DNA of 64,000 nt from Parvibaculum sp963975745 (GTDB taxonomy: Bacteria; Pseudomonadota; Alphaproteobacteria; Parvibaculales; Parvibaculaceae). The DNA lies in NCBI RefSeq assembly GCF_963975745.1, contig NZ_CAXBIB010000008.1, forward strand, positions 90,491 through 154,490, given 5' to 3'. The notes under the pieces were generated by a model. The model made no database searches, was not told the DNA's origin, and was given only the letters and a program-made list of their open reading frames with translations. Below, piece by piece: positions 20,186-29,957 of the stretch (position 1 is the stretch's first letter; every line of letters starts with the position of its first letter). Made by a program: the position numbers and the translations under genes.

Positions 20186-21532
20186 ATGACGAAAGACCAG
20201 GTGTCGACGGTCGACCGCGAAGGCCGCATGCGTTTCATGGAAGTATCGGAGGTCACCGGCGAAGCATTGCGTGATTTCTGGAAGGTTATCGAGCCGCATC
20301 TGCCGGAAATACTTGATGGATTCTATGCTCATCTCGGCGCCGTGCCCGACCTCGCCAAGCTTGTCGGCACGCAGACGCCGCGTCTCAAGCAGGCTCAGGG
20401 GACGCATTGGGGCCGCCTCTTCACCGGCAAGTTCGACGATGAATACATGAAGAGTGTCCACACGATCGGCCTGACCCACAATCGCATCGGTCTTGAGCCG
20501 CGCTGGTATATCGGCGGATACAAGTTCGTGATGAACCGTCTGGTCGATGTCGCGGTGCAGAAATATCGCTGGACACCCAAGCGTCTTGCCGAAGTCCTCG
20601 GCGCACTGAACACCGCCGTTCTGCTCGACATGGATCTGGCCATCTCGGCCTATCAGGACGCCATGGTGGAAGAACGCGCCGGCCGCCAGCGGACGCTTGA
20701 AACGGCCATCGCCGATTTTGACGTGGCGGTCAACGAAATCATCAAGTCCGTCGCATCGGCCTCCACCGAACTGCAGGCGTCCGCCCAGGCCATGAGCGTG
20801 ACCGCCGAACAGACAAGTTCCAAGACCACAACAGTTGCAGCGGCTTCAGAAGAGGCGTCGACAAACGTTCAGACCGTCGCCTCGGCCAGCGAGCAGCTCT
20901 CCAGTTCGATCGCCGAAATCGGCCGTCAGGCATCGATGTCCACCAAGATCGCGGGGCAGGCCGTTCAGGAAGCCCATCGAACGGACGGCAAGGTGCAGGG
21001 TCTCGCCGACGCTGCGCAGAAGATCGGCGACGTGGTCACCCTCATCAACGACATCGCCGCCCAGACCAATCTTCTGGCCCTGAATGCCACGATCGAGGCC
21101 GCGCGCGCCGGCGAAGCCGGCAAGGGCTTTGCGGTGGTTGCGTCCGAAGTCAAAAGTCTCGCCAATCAGACGGCGAAGGCAACGGAAGAGATCGCCGAGC
21201 AGATCAAGGCGATGCAGGGCGCAACAGTGGAATCTGTCGAAGCGATCAAGTCGATCGAGAAGACGATTACCGAGATGAACCAGATCGCAACCTCCATCGC
21301 TGCTGCAGTCGATGAGCAGGATGCGGCGACAAACGAAATCGCGCGCAACGTCCAGGAAGCCGCACGCGGCACCCAGGATGTCTCGTCGAACATTGTCGCC
21401 GTCGCCGAAGCCGCAGCGGAAACCGGATCCGCCGCCGCCCAGATATCCGGATCGTCCGACATCCTCGCCCGCCAGGCGGAGACGCTCCGCGAGCAGGTCG
21501 ACAAGTTCCTTACCCGCGCACGGGCGGCCTGA
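20186..21532 (+). CDS. Globin-coupled methyl-accepting chemotaxis receptor (HemAT-like)
   Basis: 448 residues, no transmembrane helix, so a soluble cytoplasmic receptor. Residues 1 to about 165 form a sensor globin (protoglobin) domain; the segment THNRIGLEPRWYIGGYKFV supplies the proximal heme histidine, H98 by alignment. The C-terminal half (about 200-448) is a methyl-accepting signalling coiled coil with the conserved hairpin tip IAAQTNLLALNATIEAARAGE near 290-310. It should bind heme and sense O2 or another gas, and control the downstream CheA. ATG 20186 follows GGGGGAAATC; the longer frame from 20045 starts in the A+T-rich region with no globin sequence. Confidence 0.93.
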   Translation: MTKDQVSTVDREGRMRFMEVSEVTGEALRDFWKVIEPHLPEILDGFYAHLGAVPDLAKLVGTQTPRLKQAQGTHWGRLFTGKFDDEYMKSVHTIGLTHNRIGLEPRWYIGGYKFVMNRLVDVAVQKYRWTPKRLAEVLGALNTAVLLDMDLAISAYQDAMVEERAGRQRTLETAIADFDVAVNEIIKSVASASTELQASAQAMSVTAEQTSSKTTTVAAASEEASTNVQTVASASEQLSSSIAEIGRQASMSTKIAGQAVQEAHRTDGKVQGLADAAQKIGDVVTLINDIAAQTNLLALNATIEAARAGEAGKGFAVVASEVKSLANQTAKATEEIAEQIKAMQGATVESVEAIKSIEKTITEMNQIATSIAAAVDEQDAATNEIARNVQEAARGTQDVSSNIVAVAEAAAETGSAAAQISGSSDILARQAETLREQVDKFLTRARAA

Positions 21533-21557
21533 CGGGCCACCAAGCGAGGGTCTGCGT

Positions 21558-24269
21558 ATGATAGATCGTGCGCTCGTTCAGACGCACTTGCCCGCCGTCT
21601 TCGTCTTCGATCCGGATACGGGGCAACTGGTGTCGCGCAATGCCACCGCTGTTGCGTGGCTGGCGAATGCCGGCGACAGCTCGAGCGAGCGCATGACCCT
21701 CTCCATGGTGGAGCGGTTACTCATCGCCGGCGGCAAGGCCGTAACCTTGCCTAGTGCGTCCGAATCCGGCGACGACAACCACGAGCTTCGCCGGCGCTGC
21801 CGCCGTCCGGACGGCACCGAGTTGGCGCTGACGCGTGTATGGGGACCTGGGTCGAACACGATTCTGATCGCTGCGGACATCACCGAGTCCGTTCGCGAGG
21901 ATCGGCAGCTCCGGTTCGCGCAGGCGATCATCGACCGCCTGATGAAGTCGACCACGCTCGGCGGCGCACTCGATGTTCTGCTGCACATCGTTTCTCTCTA
22001 TTCCGGCTGGCCCTATGCGGAGGCATGGCTGCCGCGGAGCGGACGCCTGACACGCAAGGCCGCGCGGGTATGGCCCGGTACACAAGAAGACAACGCCGAA
22101 TCAGGCACCAGCGGAACTGCCGCCGAGGCATGGCGATCGGGGCAAATCATCTACCGCACAAAGAGCGACAGTCCGGGAGGAACCCATGGACATGTTGCCA
22201 TCCCGCTGAAAGCCAATGACGAGACCATCGCCGTTCTGGTGTTCGGTTTCGAAAGATCGCATCCCCGTGACCAACTGACACTTGAAGTCCTGGACGGCGT
22301 CTCCGAGCGCCTCGGTATGGCGCTGAAGTGCCGCGTCAGTGGCGAAGAGGCGAAGGGCGCCCGCCGACAACTCGATGAACTTCTTTCGACGGCCGGCGAC
22401 GCCATTGTGGCAACCGACAGCGCCTACAGGATCACAATCTTCAACCGGCAAGCCGAGCGTATCTTTGGCTACGCGGCCGACGAGATCATCGGTCAGTCGC
22501 TCGACCTTCTGCTGCCGCCCGAAGCGCGAACGCGCCACAAGGCGCAGATGGCCCGCTTCGGGAAGAGCAGCGAGTCGACGAAGCATATGGCGGCGCGCCC
22601 GGAAGTGCGCGGACGCCGTAAGGACGGCTTCGAGTTCCCCGCGGAAGCATCCGTCTCGCGCATGATGATCGACAATGAAGTGACCTACACTGCCGTCGTG
22701 CGCGATCTGACCACTTTGCGGAAGGCCGAGGAGGCATTGCAGGCACGCGAAATGCAGCTGCGCATGATTGTCGAGGCCATGCCATTCGGGCTTGCGATCA
22801 TACGTCGGAGCGACGGCGAGATCCTTTTCTCCAACGGCGCCTTGTCGGCACTTGTCGATGCCACGATGACGGGTATGACGGGGCGAAACATTGTCGAATT
22901 CCTTGACGACGAGATGGTCGCGGCACTGTCGGGCGGTTCAAGCGCCGACGGCAAGGTCACCGGAATCGAAGCCCGGATCAAAACCGATTCGGGCGATACC
23001 GTCTGGTGCATGTTGTCGGCCGTCGCAATGAGCATGGCCGGCGAAGACGTCACACTTGTCGGCTGTTACGATGTAACAGATCGGCATCGTGCCGTCAGCG
23101 CCCTGCGCGAAAGCGCCTACAATCTTGCCGAGGCCGAGCGAATTGCTCATCTGGGAAACTGGATCTGGAACATCGCGACCAACACACTTCACTGGTCAGA
23201 CGAAGCGTATCGGATATTCGGGCTTGAACCGCAATCGCTTGAAATGACCTATCCCGTCTTCCTCAACGCCGTTCATCCGGAGGACCGCGCGTTCGTCGAG
23301 CAAGCGGTTTCGCAGGCGCTCGAGAGCGGCGAGCCTTACCGAATCGAGCATCGCATTGTCATGCCGGACGGTTCGATCAGAGTCGTTCGCGAGCAGGCCG
23401 AAATCGAGCGCGATGCCGCTGGCACACCGGCGCGCATGCGTGGAACCGTTCTCGACACGACAATCATCAACCGCGTGACCGAAAACCTGCGTGACGCCCT
23501 CAACCGGGCCGAGCTTGCCAATCAGGCAAAGTCGCAGTTCCTTGCCAATATGAGCCACGAACTCCGAACGCCGCTCAATGCCATCATCGGCTTTTCCGAA
23601 CTGATGGCAGGTGACGTTCTGGGCCCGCTCAAGGTTTCACAGTATCGCTCATACGCCAAGGACATCAACGACAGCGGCAATCACCTTCTGGCCGTCGTCA
23701 ATGATATTCTGGATCTCAGCCGAATCGAGGTCGGCGCGGCTGAACTCGACGAATCCGTACTCGATGTCGACAGCGTGGCTTCTGCCTGCCTGCGTACGGT
23801 CGACGGTCGCGCCGTGCAGACGGGACTTTCGCTCGAACGGGATATTCCCTCCGTCTTTCCGACACTCCTTGCCGATGAACGCCTCCTCAAGCAGATACTT
23901 CTCAATCTGCTGTCAAATGCGATCAAGTTCACGCCGGCCGGCGGTACAGTTCGGCTCGTGGGCAGGCTCGACGCCGAAGGCTGCATGATCCTGGAGGTCG
24001 CGGACAATGGTATTGGCATTGCCGCCACCGATATCGAGCGCGTCATGGAGCCGTTCGCGCAGGTGGAAGGAAGTCTTTCACGGCGCTTCGACGGCGTGGG
24101 CCTCGGGCTTGCTCTCGTCAAGCAGTTTGCCCGCCTGCACGATGCGACACTCGCAATCGACAGCGAGCCCGGACGCGGCACGCGCGTCATTATCCGCTTC
24201 CCGGCCACACGCACAGGCGCGGGCGCGGGTTCCTCCGCAATGCTGCAACGCGCAGCGAACGGCGGATAA
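21558..24269 (+). CDS. Soluble multi-PAS/GAF sensor histidine kinase
   Basis: 903 residues without membrane segments. From the sequence: an N-terminal PAS-like domain (about 1-110), a GAF-like domain (about 115-255), three PAS domains (about 272-388, 395-510 and 518-637, the last PAS_3-like with HPEDR), then HisKA with MSHELRTPLN and phospho-acceptor H667, and HATPase_c with NLLSNAIKFTP, VADNGIGI and GVGLGLALV. No receiver domain is fused and no response regulator sits next to it except cheY and cheB, so cross-talk with the chemosensory pathway is possible. ATG 21558 follows GCGAGGG; it starts 26 bp after the receptor gene. Confidence 0.92.
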   Translation: MIDRALVQTHLPAVFVFDPDTGQLVSRNATAVAWLANAGDSSSERMTLSMVERLLIAGGKAVTLPSASESGDDNHELRRRCRRPDGTELALTRVWGPGSNTILIAADITESVREDRQLRFAQAIIDRLMKSTTLGGALDVLLHIVSLYSGWPYAEAWLPRSGRLTRKAARVWPGTQEDNAESGTSGTAAEAWRSGQIIYRTKSDSPGGTHGHVAIPLKANDETIAVLVFGFERSHPRDQLTLEVLDGVSERLGMALKCRVSGEEAKGARRQLDELLSTAGDAIVATDSAYRITIFNRQAERIFGYAADEIIGQSLDLLLPPEARTRHKAQMARFGKSSESTKHMAARPEVRGRRKDGFEFPAEASVSRMMIDNEVTYTAVVRDLTTLRKAEEALQAREMQLRMIVEAMPFGLAIIRRSDGEILFSNGALSALVDATMTGMTGRNIVEFLDDEMVAALSGGSSADGKVTGIEARIKTDSGDTVWCMLSAVAMSMAGEDVTLVGCYDVTDRHRAVSALRESAYNLAEAERIAHLGNWIWNIATNTLHWSDEAYRIFGLEPQSLEMTYPVFLNAVHPEDRAFVEQAVSQALESGEPYRIEHRIVMPDGSIRVVREQAEIERDAAGTPARMRGTVLDTTIINRVTENLRDALNRAELANQAKSQFLANMSHELRTPLNAIIGFSELMAGDVLGPLKVSQYRSYAKDINDSGNHLLAVVNDILDLSRIEVGAAELDESVLDVDSVASACLRTVDGRAVQTGLSLERDIPSVFPTLLADERLLKQILLNLLSNAIKFTPAGGTVRLVGRLDAEGCMILEVADNGIGIAATDIERVMEPFAQVEGSLSRRFDGVGLGLALVKQFARLHDATLAIDSEPGRGTRVIIRFPATRTGAGAGSSAMLQRAANGG

Positions 24270-24439
24270 AACAGACCGTCATTGTACTAACAAATTGCGG
24301 CCTCATCACAATCTATTCTGTATAGTTTCTATTAATTACTATTTATAACATTATAATTAGAATATTTTCTGATTTTATTACTCGTTAATTGCCCTTCTTT
24401 ACCATCGCCGTGATGGGACAGGAAACGGGGCATTCCAAC
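24270..24439. promoter_or_regulatory. A+T-rich intergenic tract upstream of cheA
   Basis: 170 bp between the histidine kinase and cheA. Bases 24325-24390 are almost entirely A and T with runs of TATTAATTA, ATTTATAAC and TTATAATTAG, in sharp contrast with both flanks. A promoter here would make cheA-cheR a transcription unit separate from the receptor and kinase. The ribosome site GGAAACGGGG for cheA is at 24421-24430. Confidence 0.5.
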
Positions 24440-27376
24440 ATGGACGATCTCCTTCAAGAGTTTCTCGCCGAGGCACGCGAGTCGCTCGACATACTGGATA
24501 GCGAACTGGTGGAACTCGAGCAGCGGCCGGAGGATCCGGCGCTCCTCGGCAGCATTTTCCGCATCATGCACACCATCAAGGGGACGTGCGGCTTTCTCGG
24601 CCTGTCGCGCCTCGAAACGGTTGCCCATGCCGCCGAAGACGTCCTGGGGCGCGTGCGAGACGGTGGTCTTCAGGTGTCTCCCGAGGCCGTCTCCCTGGTT
24701 CTCGCCGCCCTCGACCGGATCAAGGAACTTGTGGCCGCGCTCAGCGCCAGCGGCAGCGAGCCGGCCGGCAGCGACGATGAACTGACCGACGCGCTGCGGC
24801 GGCTTGCGGCGGGCGAAGCCGTGACCGAAACATCCAAGGCGAACAGTTCCCCTGAATCCGCCAAACCCGGCACGCTCTACGATCGGGCTGGCGGCGCCTC
24901 AGGCATCGATACTGCCTGCGAACTGGCCTGCATGGCGTTTCTCGAGCAATCCGCGGAACGCGAGGCGCTTGAGCCCGACATGCTGAAGCTCCAATTCGCA
25001 CTCGCAGGCGGCCTGACGGCCGCCCTGCAGAAGACGCCTGGAATCGACATCGTCGATGTTCTGACGTGTCTTGCGGACAATGGCTGGACAGAGACCGATC
25101 TTGCCACCTTGCGCAACGAAATTGGCAAGGCATTTGTTTCTCTTGATGTCGACGCCGACGATGTTGCAGCACTGCTGCGCCACTTGACGCGCGAAGAGCC
25201 GCAAGCGGTCACAGAACCAGCCGCGGCAGAAAAACCAAATCCGCCCAGGGCGGCCGAAGCGAATCCCGTTCCGACGGAGCGTCGCGATGCCGCGGCAGCC
25301 GGCCCGGCCGAAACGTTGCGCGTCAACATCAATGTGCTCGAAGATCTGATGACCATGGTCAGCGAGCTGGTACTGACGCGGAACCAGCTTCTTCAGATTC
25401 TGCGCGGCTATAGCGAAAGCCCTTTCGGTGCCCCGTTGCAGAGGCTGAACCAGATCACGACCGAGCTGCAGGAAAACGTCATGATGACGCGGATGCAGCC
25501 GATCGGAAATGCCTGGGGCAAGCTTCCGCGGCTGGTTCGGGATCTGACGCAGGAGCTCGACAAGAAGATCGAATTGGTGATGACAGGCGCCGACACCGAG
25601 CTTGATCGCCAGATTCTCGAATCAATTCGCGATCCGCTGACCCATATGGTCCGGAACTCCGCCGATCACGGTATCGAAACCGTCGGCGAACGGCTTGCAG
25701 CCGGCAAACCGGAACACGGAACAATCGAACTCTCGGCACGCCACGAAGGCGGGCATATCATCGTCCAGGTGTCGGACAATGGACGAGGCCTGCCGACGGC
25801 ACGCATCCGGGAAAAGGCGATCGCGAACGGTCTGACGACGGAGACGCAGCTCGAGTCCATGACCGAGCAGCAGATCCAGCAGTTCATCTTCCGGCCCGGC
25901 TTCTCCACGGCCGCTTCGGTTACCAGCGTTTCAGGCCGTGGCGTCGGCATGGATGTGGTTCGGAGCAATATCGAGAAGATCGGCGGCATCATCGAGTTTC
26001 AGTCGACGGAAGGCGTCGGTTCGCGCTTTACCATCAAGATTCCGCTGACGCTGGCAATCGTCTCGGCAATCATCGTCGAATGTGCCGGCGAGCGATTTGC
26101 CATGCCGCAAAACAGCGTCGTCGAGCTCGTGCGCATCAGTCACACATCGGAGAAAGGCCTCGAGCAGATCAATGGTCGTCCGGTCTACCGGTTGCGCGAC
26201 CGGCTTCTGCCGCTCGTTTCGCTGGCCGAGATTCTCGATCTGCCGCGACCGGCGCCGGACACCAGAGACGATGACGATGCCGCGGAAAGCACATATGTCG
26301 TTGTTTCGCAGGTAGGTGCATTCGTTTTCGGTATCATCGTGGACAAGGTCTTCGATACCGAAGAAATCGTCGTCAAGCCCGTCTCGCGCACCATCCGCCA
26401 TATTTCCAGCTTCTCCGGCACCACGATACTGGGCGACGGGCAAGTCATCATGATTCTCGATCCGAACGGTCTTGCTTCCGCCGTATCCGCCGTTCCTCAT
26501 GTCGAAACCACGCAGTCGAAGACGGGCGATCACGGCACGCACAGCCGCGATCTTGTCTCAATGCTTGTCTTCCAGGCCGACGACGGCGGCCCCAAGGCCG
26601 TTCCATTGTCGCTCGTGGCTCGGCTTGAGGAGGCCGACTTGTCGGCCGCCGAACAGGCTGGCGCGAGAACGGTATTGCAATATCGCGGCGGACTGATGCC
26701 GTTGATCGGGCTCGATGGACAACCCGCCGCACGAGCGGGCAAGCATCCGATACTGGTATTTGTCGATGGATCACGGATGCTCGGCCTGGTTGTCGACCGC
26801 GTCATCGATATCATCGAAGCGCCTCTCGACCTCCAGCTCACGGGTGGGAGTCGTGCCGGTATTCTCGGCAGCGCCGTCATCGCCAATGTGACGACCGATG
26901 TCATCGATACGGTTCACTATCTTCGCCAAAGCGATGCCGACTGGTTCGATGTCAAGACCGACAAGGCCTTCGGCGAAGACGAAAACCGGAATGTGCTTCT
27001 TGTCGAGGACAGCGCCTTTTTCCGCAACCTGCTGATGCCGATGCTGACCCTGGCCGGCTATCACGTGACAGTGGCCGAACATGGCGAGGCTGCGCTCGAG
27101 GTCTGCAAGAACAACACGCATTTCGACATCATCGTGTCCGATATCGAAATGCCGGGTCTGTCGGGCTTCGATCTTGCGCGCTTGCTGAAGAACGACGCGC
27201 ACATGAAGCAAGTGCCGATCATTGCGCTTTCATCCCACGCCAATCCGAAAGACATCGAGCGCGGCATGAGCGCGGGCTTCACCGACTACGTAACCAAACT
27301 CGACCCCAAGGCGCTGCTGGGGGCGCTCTCCCGCGTTCTCTCAGCCGATGAGTCCGGGAAGGATATTGCAGCATGA
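24440..27376 (+). CDS. cheA: Chemotaxis histidine kinase CheA with duplicated CheW-like regions and C-terminal receiver
   Basis: 978 residues. N-terminal Hpt domain with MHTIKGTCGFLGL and phospho-acceptor H44; a Gln/Ala/Pro-rich linker; dimerisation region from about 290; kinase core with MVRNSADHGIE, VSDNGRGLP and GRGVGMDVVRSNIE; a CheW-like domain (about 540-680); a second CheW-like stretch (about 700-830, GLMPLIGLDG ... VDRVIDIIE); and a receiver domain (about 850-978) with phospho-acceptor D901 in VSDIEMPG. ATG 24440 has GGAAACGGGG nine bases upstream. Stop overlaps cheW start by 4 bp. The fused receiver may act as a phosphate sink or an intramolecular output. Confidence 0.93.
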   Translation: MDDLLQEFLAEARESLDILDSELVELEQRPEDPALLGSIFRIMHTIKGTCGFLGLSRLETVAHAAEDVLGRVRDGGLQVSPEAVSLVLAALDRIKELVAALSASGSEPAGSDDELTDALRRLAAGEAVTETSKANSSPESAKPGTLYDRAGGASGIDTACELACMAFLEQSAEREALEPDMLKLQFALAGGLTAALQKTPGIDIVDVLTCLADNGWTETDLATLRNEIGKAFVSLDVDADDVAALLRHLTREEPQAVTEPAAAEKPNPPRAAEANPVPTERRDAAAAGPAETLRVNINVLEDLMTMVSELVLTRNQLLQILRGYSESPFGAPLQRLNQITTELQENVMMTRMQPIGNAWGKLPRLVRDLTQELDKKIELVMTGADTELDRQILESIRDPLTHMVRNSADHGIETVGERLAAGKPEHGTIELSARHEGGHIIVQVSDNGRGLPTARIREKAIANGLTTETQLESMTEQQIQQFIFRPGFSTAASVTSVSGRGVGMDVVRSNIEKIGGIIEFQSTEGVGSRFTIKIPLTLAIVSAIIVECAGERFAMPQNSVVELVRISHTSEKGLEQINGRPVYRLRDRLLPLVSLAEILDLPRPAPDTRDDDDAAESTYVVVSQVGAFVFGIIVDKVFDTEEIVVKPVSRTIRHISSFSGTTILGDGQVIMILDPNGLASAVSAVPHVETTQSKTGDHGTHSRDLVSMLVFQADDGGPKAVPLSLVARLEEADLSAAEQAGARTVLQYRGGLMPLIGLDGQPAARAGKHPILVFVDGSRMLGLVVDRVIDIIEAPLDLQLTGGSRAGILGSAVIANVTTDVIDTVHYLRQSDADWFDVKTDKAFGEDENRNVLLVEDSAFFRNLLMPMLTLAGYHVTVAEHGEAALEVCKNNTHFDIIVSDIEMPGLSGFDLARLLKNDAHMKQVPIIALSSHANPKDIERGMSAGFTDYVTKLDPKALLGALSRVLSADESGKDIAA

Positions 27377-27867
27377 GAAACATGGTCGACGACAAGACGT
27401 CCCGCAGCTCATCCGACGCCGCCGGGGGCGGTGCCAGGGAAGACTACGTAACCATGAGCGTGGGTGGGCAGGCCTTCGGCATTCCCGTTCTCAGCGTTCG
27501 CGACGTTCTCGGGCCGCAGAACATCACCCGGGTGCCGCTTGCGCCGGGTGAAGTTGCAGGTTCACTCAATCTGCGCGGCCGAATTGTAACGGCGATCAAC
27601 ATGAGAAAACGTCTCGGGCTGCCCGCCGACGATTTCGTTGCCAACGCTATGGCTGTTGTGGTCGAGCACGACGACGAACCCTTCAGCCTGCTTGTCGATG
27701 AAGTCGGCGAGGTGCTGAGCCTGCCAGCGTCACGACGCGAATCGGTGCCGGCAACGCTGGACGCGCGATGGCGTGAAGTGGCACAGGGCATCTATCGTCT
27801 CGACGAACGCCTTCTGATCGTACTGAGCGTTGCCGATGTGCTGGGCTCCATTCGCGCCGACGCATAG
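27373..27867 (+). CDS. cheW: Chemotaxis coupling protein CheW
   Basis: 164 residues; adaptor linking receptors to CheA. A single CheW domain spans about residues 25-160: VGGQAFGIPVLSVRDV, the receptor/kinase-binding part VPLAPGEVAGSLNLRGRIVTAINMRKRLGL, and VDEVGEVLSLPASR. The first about 25 residues are polar, Ser/Gly/Asp-rich and not part of the domain. Starts inside the end of cheA (ATGA at 27373-27376), indicating translational coupling. Followed by cheY after 37 bp. Confidence 0.93.
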   Translation: MRNMVDDKTSRSSSDAAGGGAREDYVTMSVGGQAFGIPVLSVRDVLGPQNITRVPLAPGEVAGSLNLRGRIVTAINMRKRLGLPADDFVANAMAVVVEHDDEPFSLLVDEVGEVLSLPASRRESVPATLDARWREVAQGIYRLDERLLIVLSVADVLGSIRADA

Positions 27868-27904
27868 TCGAAGAGACATACAATCCGTTCAAGGGAGAAA
27901 CACG

Positions 27905-28291
27905 ATGGCGGTCGACCTGAAAATGCCGGTCCTGATTGTGGATGACTATCGCACCATGTTGCGGATCGTACGCAACCTGCTCAACAAGATCGGGTTTTCC
28001 GATATTGATGAGGCGACCGACGGCAAGGAAGCGCTGGAGAAACTGCGCAAACGGACCTATGGGCTGGTCATTTCGGACTGGAACATGCAGCCGATGACCG
28101 GATACGAACTTCTGAAGGAGGTGCGTGGCGATGCAAGCCTTTCCTCATTGCCATTCGTCATGGTGACCGCAGAGTCGAAGGCGGAGAACGTCATTGCAGC
28201 ACGTCAGGCCGGCGTGAACAACTACATCATCAAGCCCTTCAGCGCCGAAGTCCTCAAGGCCAAACTCAAGACTGTCCTCGGAGATTTTTGA
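27905..28291 (+). CDS. cheY: Chemotaxis response regulator CheY
   Basis: 128 residues, a lone receiver domain. The acidic pair is in VDDYRT (D13, D14), the phospho-acceptor D58 in ISDWNMQPM, the conserved Thr in VMVTAESK and the Lys in NYIIKPFSAE, all matching E. coli CheY. The ATG at 27905 follows AAGGGAGAAACACG. The cheZ-like start lies at its stop codon. It is the likely phosphorylated output of CheA in this cluster. Confidence 0.95.
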   Translation: MAVDLKMPVLIVDDYRTMLRIVRNLLNKIGFSDIDEATDGKEALEKLRKRTYGLVISDWNMQPMTGYELLKEVRGDASLSSLPFVMVTAESKAENVIAARQAGVNNYIIKPFSAEVLKAKLKTVLGDF

Positions 28292-28806
28292 TGATGGACG
28301 CGAAGAATCACGGTCTCGTCGAGCGCCTGACAGAAGAATGTCTCAACTTGTACAACGCTGTTTTCCGTCGAAGTCAGCAGTTGCAACCCCTTCTGGATTC
28401 GTCATTCCGGACAGGCGCGTTGAAACGCGCGATCGATGAGCAGCGCACAGCCAGAAACGAGATGGAGGCTGCGGTCGATCGAATCCTGAGTGCCGCCGAG
28501 AACATGATGGCAATCGATTTTTCCGACCCAGACGCGGCCGCGACAGAGATGGCGAACTGTTGCGGTGAAATCATGGAGGCCTGCAGTTTTCAGGATATCA
28601 CCGGGCAGCGCCTTTCCCAGACGATCGAAACGCTGTGTGTCGTTGACAAGAGCCTCGATGCACTTGCGACCGACCATATGTCGGAAGGCGATGCCGGCGT
28701 GGCAATGTCGGACGAAGCGTCTCTGCTCAACGGCCCGGCATTGCCCGGCAACGGCCTCGGCCAGGACTCGGTGGACGCGCTTCTCGCATCCGGAAAAAAA
28801 TCATAA
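28291..28806 (+). CDS. cheZ: CheZ-like CheY-P phosphatase
   Basis: 171 residues, almost all helical. The CheZ catalytic segment is present: ACSFQDITGQRL with D102 and Q106 corresponding to the catalytic Asp and Gln of the family's FQDLTGQ motif. The last residues, QDSVDALLAS at 158-167, match the CheY-binding tail of CheZ (QDxVDxLLxS). It is shorter than the about 214 residues of the E. coli protein, as in other alphaproteobacterial members. ATG 28291 follows GGAG at 28280-28283; the TTG at 28288 is a less likely start. It is directly adjacent to cheY. Confidence 0.85.
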   Translation: MMDAKNHGLVERLTEECLNLYNAVFRRSQQLQPLLDSSFRTGALKRAIDEQRTARNEMEAAVDRILSAAENMMAIDFSDPDAAATEMANCCGEIMEACSFQDITGQRLSQTIETLCVVDKSLDALATDHMSEGDAGVAMSDEASLLNGPALPGNGLGQDSVDALLASGKKS

Positions 28807-28829
28807 TCAAAAATCAGCTGGGGGGGCAC

Positions 28830-29957
28830 ATGACCATCGATACTTTGACGGATGCTTCGGTGGATAGCAGACCATGCCGTGTAATGGTTGTCGACGATTC
28901 CGCCGTTGCCCGCGGTATCGTCACACGGACGCTGGAGCAGGAGTCCGGCATCAAGGTCGTGGCATCGGCGCCAAATGGCGTGATGGCGCTGAAAGCGATG
29001 ATGAACCATGAGATCGACGTCGTGGTGCTCGACATCGAAATGCCCGAGCTTGATGGCATGGCGGCGCTGCCGAAACTTCTGGCCGTCGATCCGGACGTGA
29101 AGATCATCATGGCATCGGCTGCCAGCCATCGCGACGCCGACATCGCCATGAAGGCCATGGCGATCGGCGCCGTCGATTTTGTCCAGAAGCCGACTGCCGG
29201 TCTCGGCGGTGCCGAGAGCTTCAGGAGCGAGCTCGTCGCAAAGGTCAAACTTCATGCCGCCCGGCGTGCATCGGCAGGGGCAGGGTCCGGCACCAGAGTT
29301 CTTCCGTCACCCAAGGTCGCAAAGCCCATCGCCCCTCAGCGGACGGCAGGGAGCAGAAGCCGCAAGATCGAGCGGCCGGACATCATCGCAATCGGTTCCT
29401 CGACGGGCGGTCCCCAGGCTCTTGCGGAGGTTCTCAAGAACCTTGCCCCCTCTGTTCATCAGCCCATTCTTGTGACCCAGCACATGCCGGCAAGCTTCAC
29501 GGCGCTGCTCGCAGAGCACATGTCGCGCTACTCGGGCCGGCCCGCCAGCGAGGCATGCGACGGCGACGTGTTGAGACCGGACCATATCTATATCGCCCCC
29601 GGCGGAAAGCACCTCTTGATCGAGTCGCGCGCGGCAGGCGGCGCCATCATTCGTCTTGACGACGGACCTCCGGAGAACTCCTGCAAGCCCGCTGTCGATC
29701 CAATGCTGCGCAGCCTTGCGCGGATATACAAGAACCGGCTTCTTGCCGTGATCCTCACCGGAATGGGTTGCGACGGCCTCAGGGGGTGCGAAGAGGTGGT
29801 TAGTGAGGGCGGAAATGTTCTGGCGCAGGATCAGGAATCCAGCGTCGTGTGGGGAATGCCCGGCGCGGTCGCGCAGGCCGGATTTTGCAGCGAAATTCTG
29901 CCGCTGACTGAAATCGGTCCTGCCATCGTGCGTATCGCCGGAGGAGTAGGGAAATGA
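28830..29957 (+). CDS. cheB: Chemotaxis protein-glutamate methylesterase CheB
   Basis: 375 residues. N-terminal receiver domain with VDDSAV and phospho-acceptor D68 (LDIEMPELDG), a linker about 140-180 rich in Ala, Ser and Pro, and a C-terminal methylesterase/deamidase with the catalytic triad in GSSTGGPQAL (Ser about 190), QHMPASF (His about 217) and GMGCDGLRG (Asp about 313). It removes receptor methyl groups added by CheR. Preceded by CTGGGGGGGCAC and overlapping cheR by 4 bp. Its pairing with CheR shows the cluster has an adaptation system. Confidence 0.95.
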   Translation: MTIDTLTDASVDSRPCRVMVVDDSAVARGIVTRTLEQESGIKVVASAPNGVMALKAMMNHEIDVVVLDIEMPELDGMAALPKLLAVDPDVKIIMASAASHRDADIAMKAMAIGAVDFVQKPTAGLGGAESFRSELVAKVKLHAARRASAGAGSGTRVLPSPKVAKPIAPQRTAGSRSRKIERPDIIAIGSSTGGPQALAEVLKNLAPSVHQPILVTQHMPASFTALLAEHMSRYSGRPASEACDGDVLRPDHIYIAPGGKHLLIESRAAGGAIIRLDDGPPENSCKPAVDPMLRSLARIYKNRLLAVILTGMGCDGLRGCEEVVSEGGNVLAQDQESSVVWGMPGAVAQAGFCSEILPLTEIGPAIVRIAGGVGK

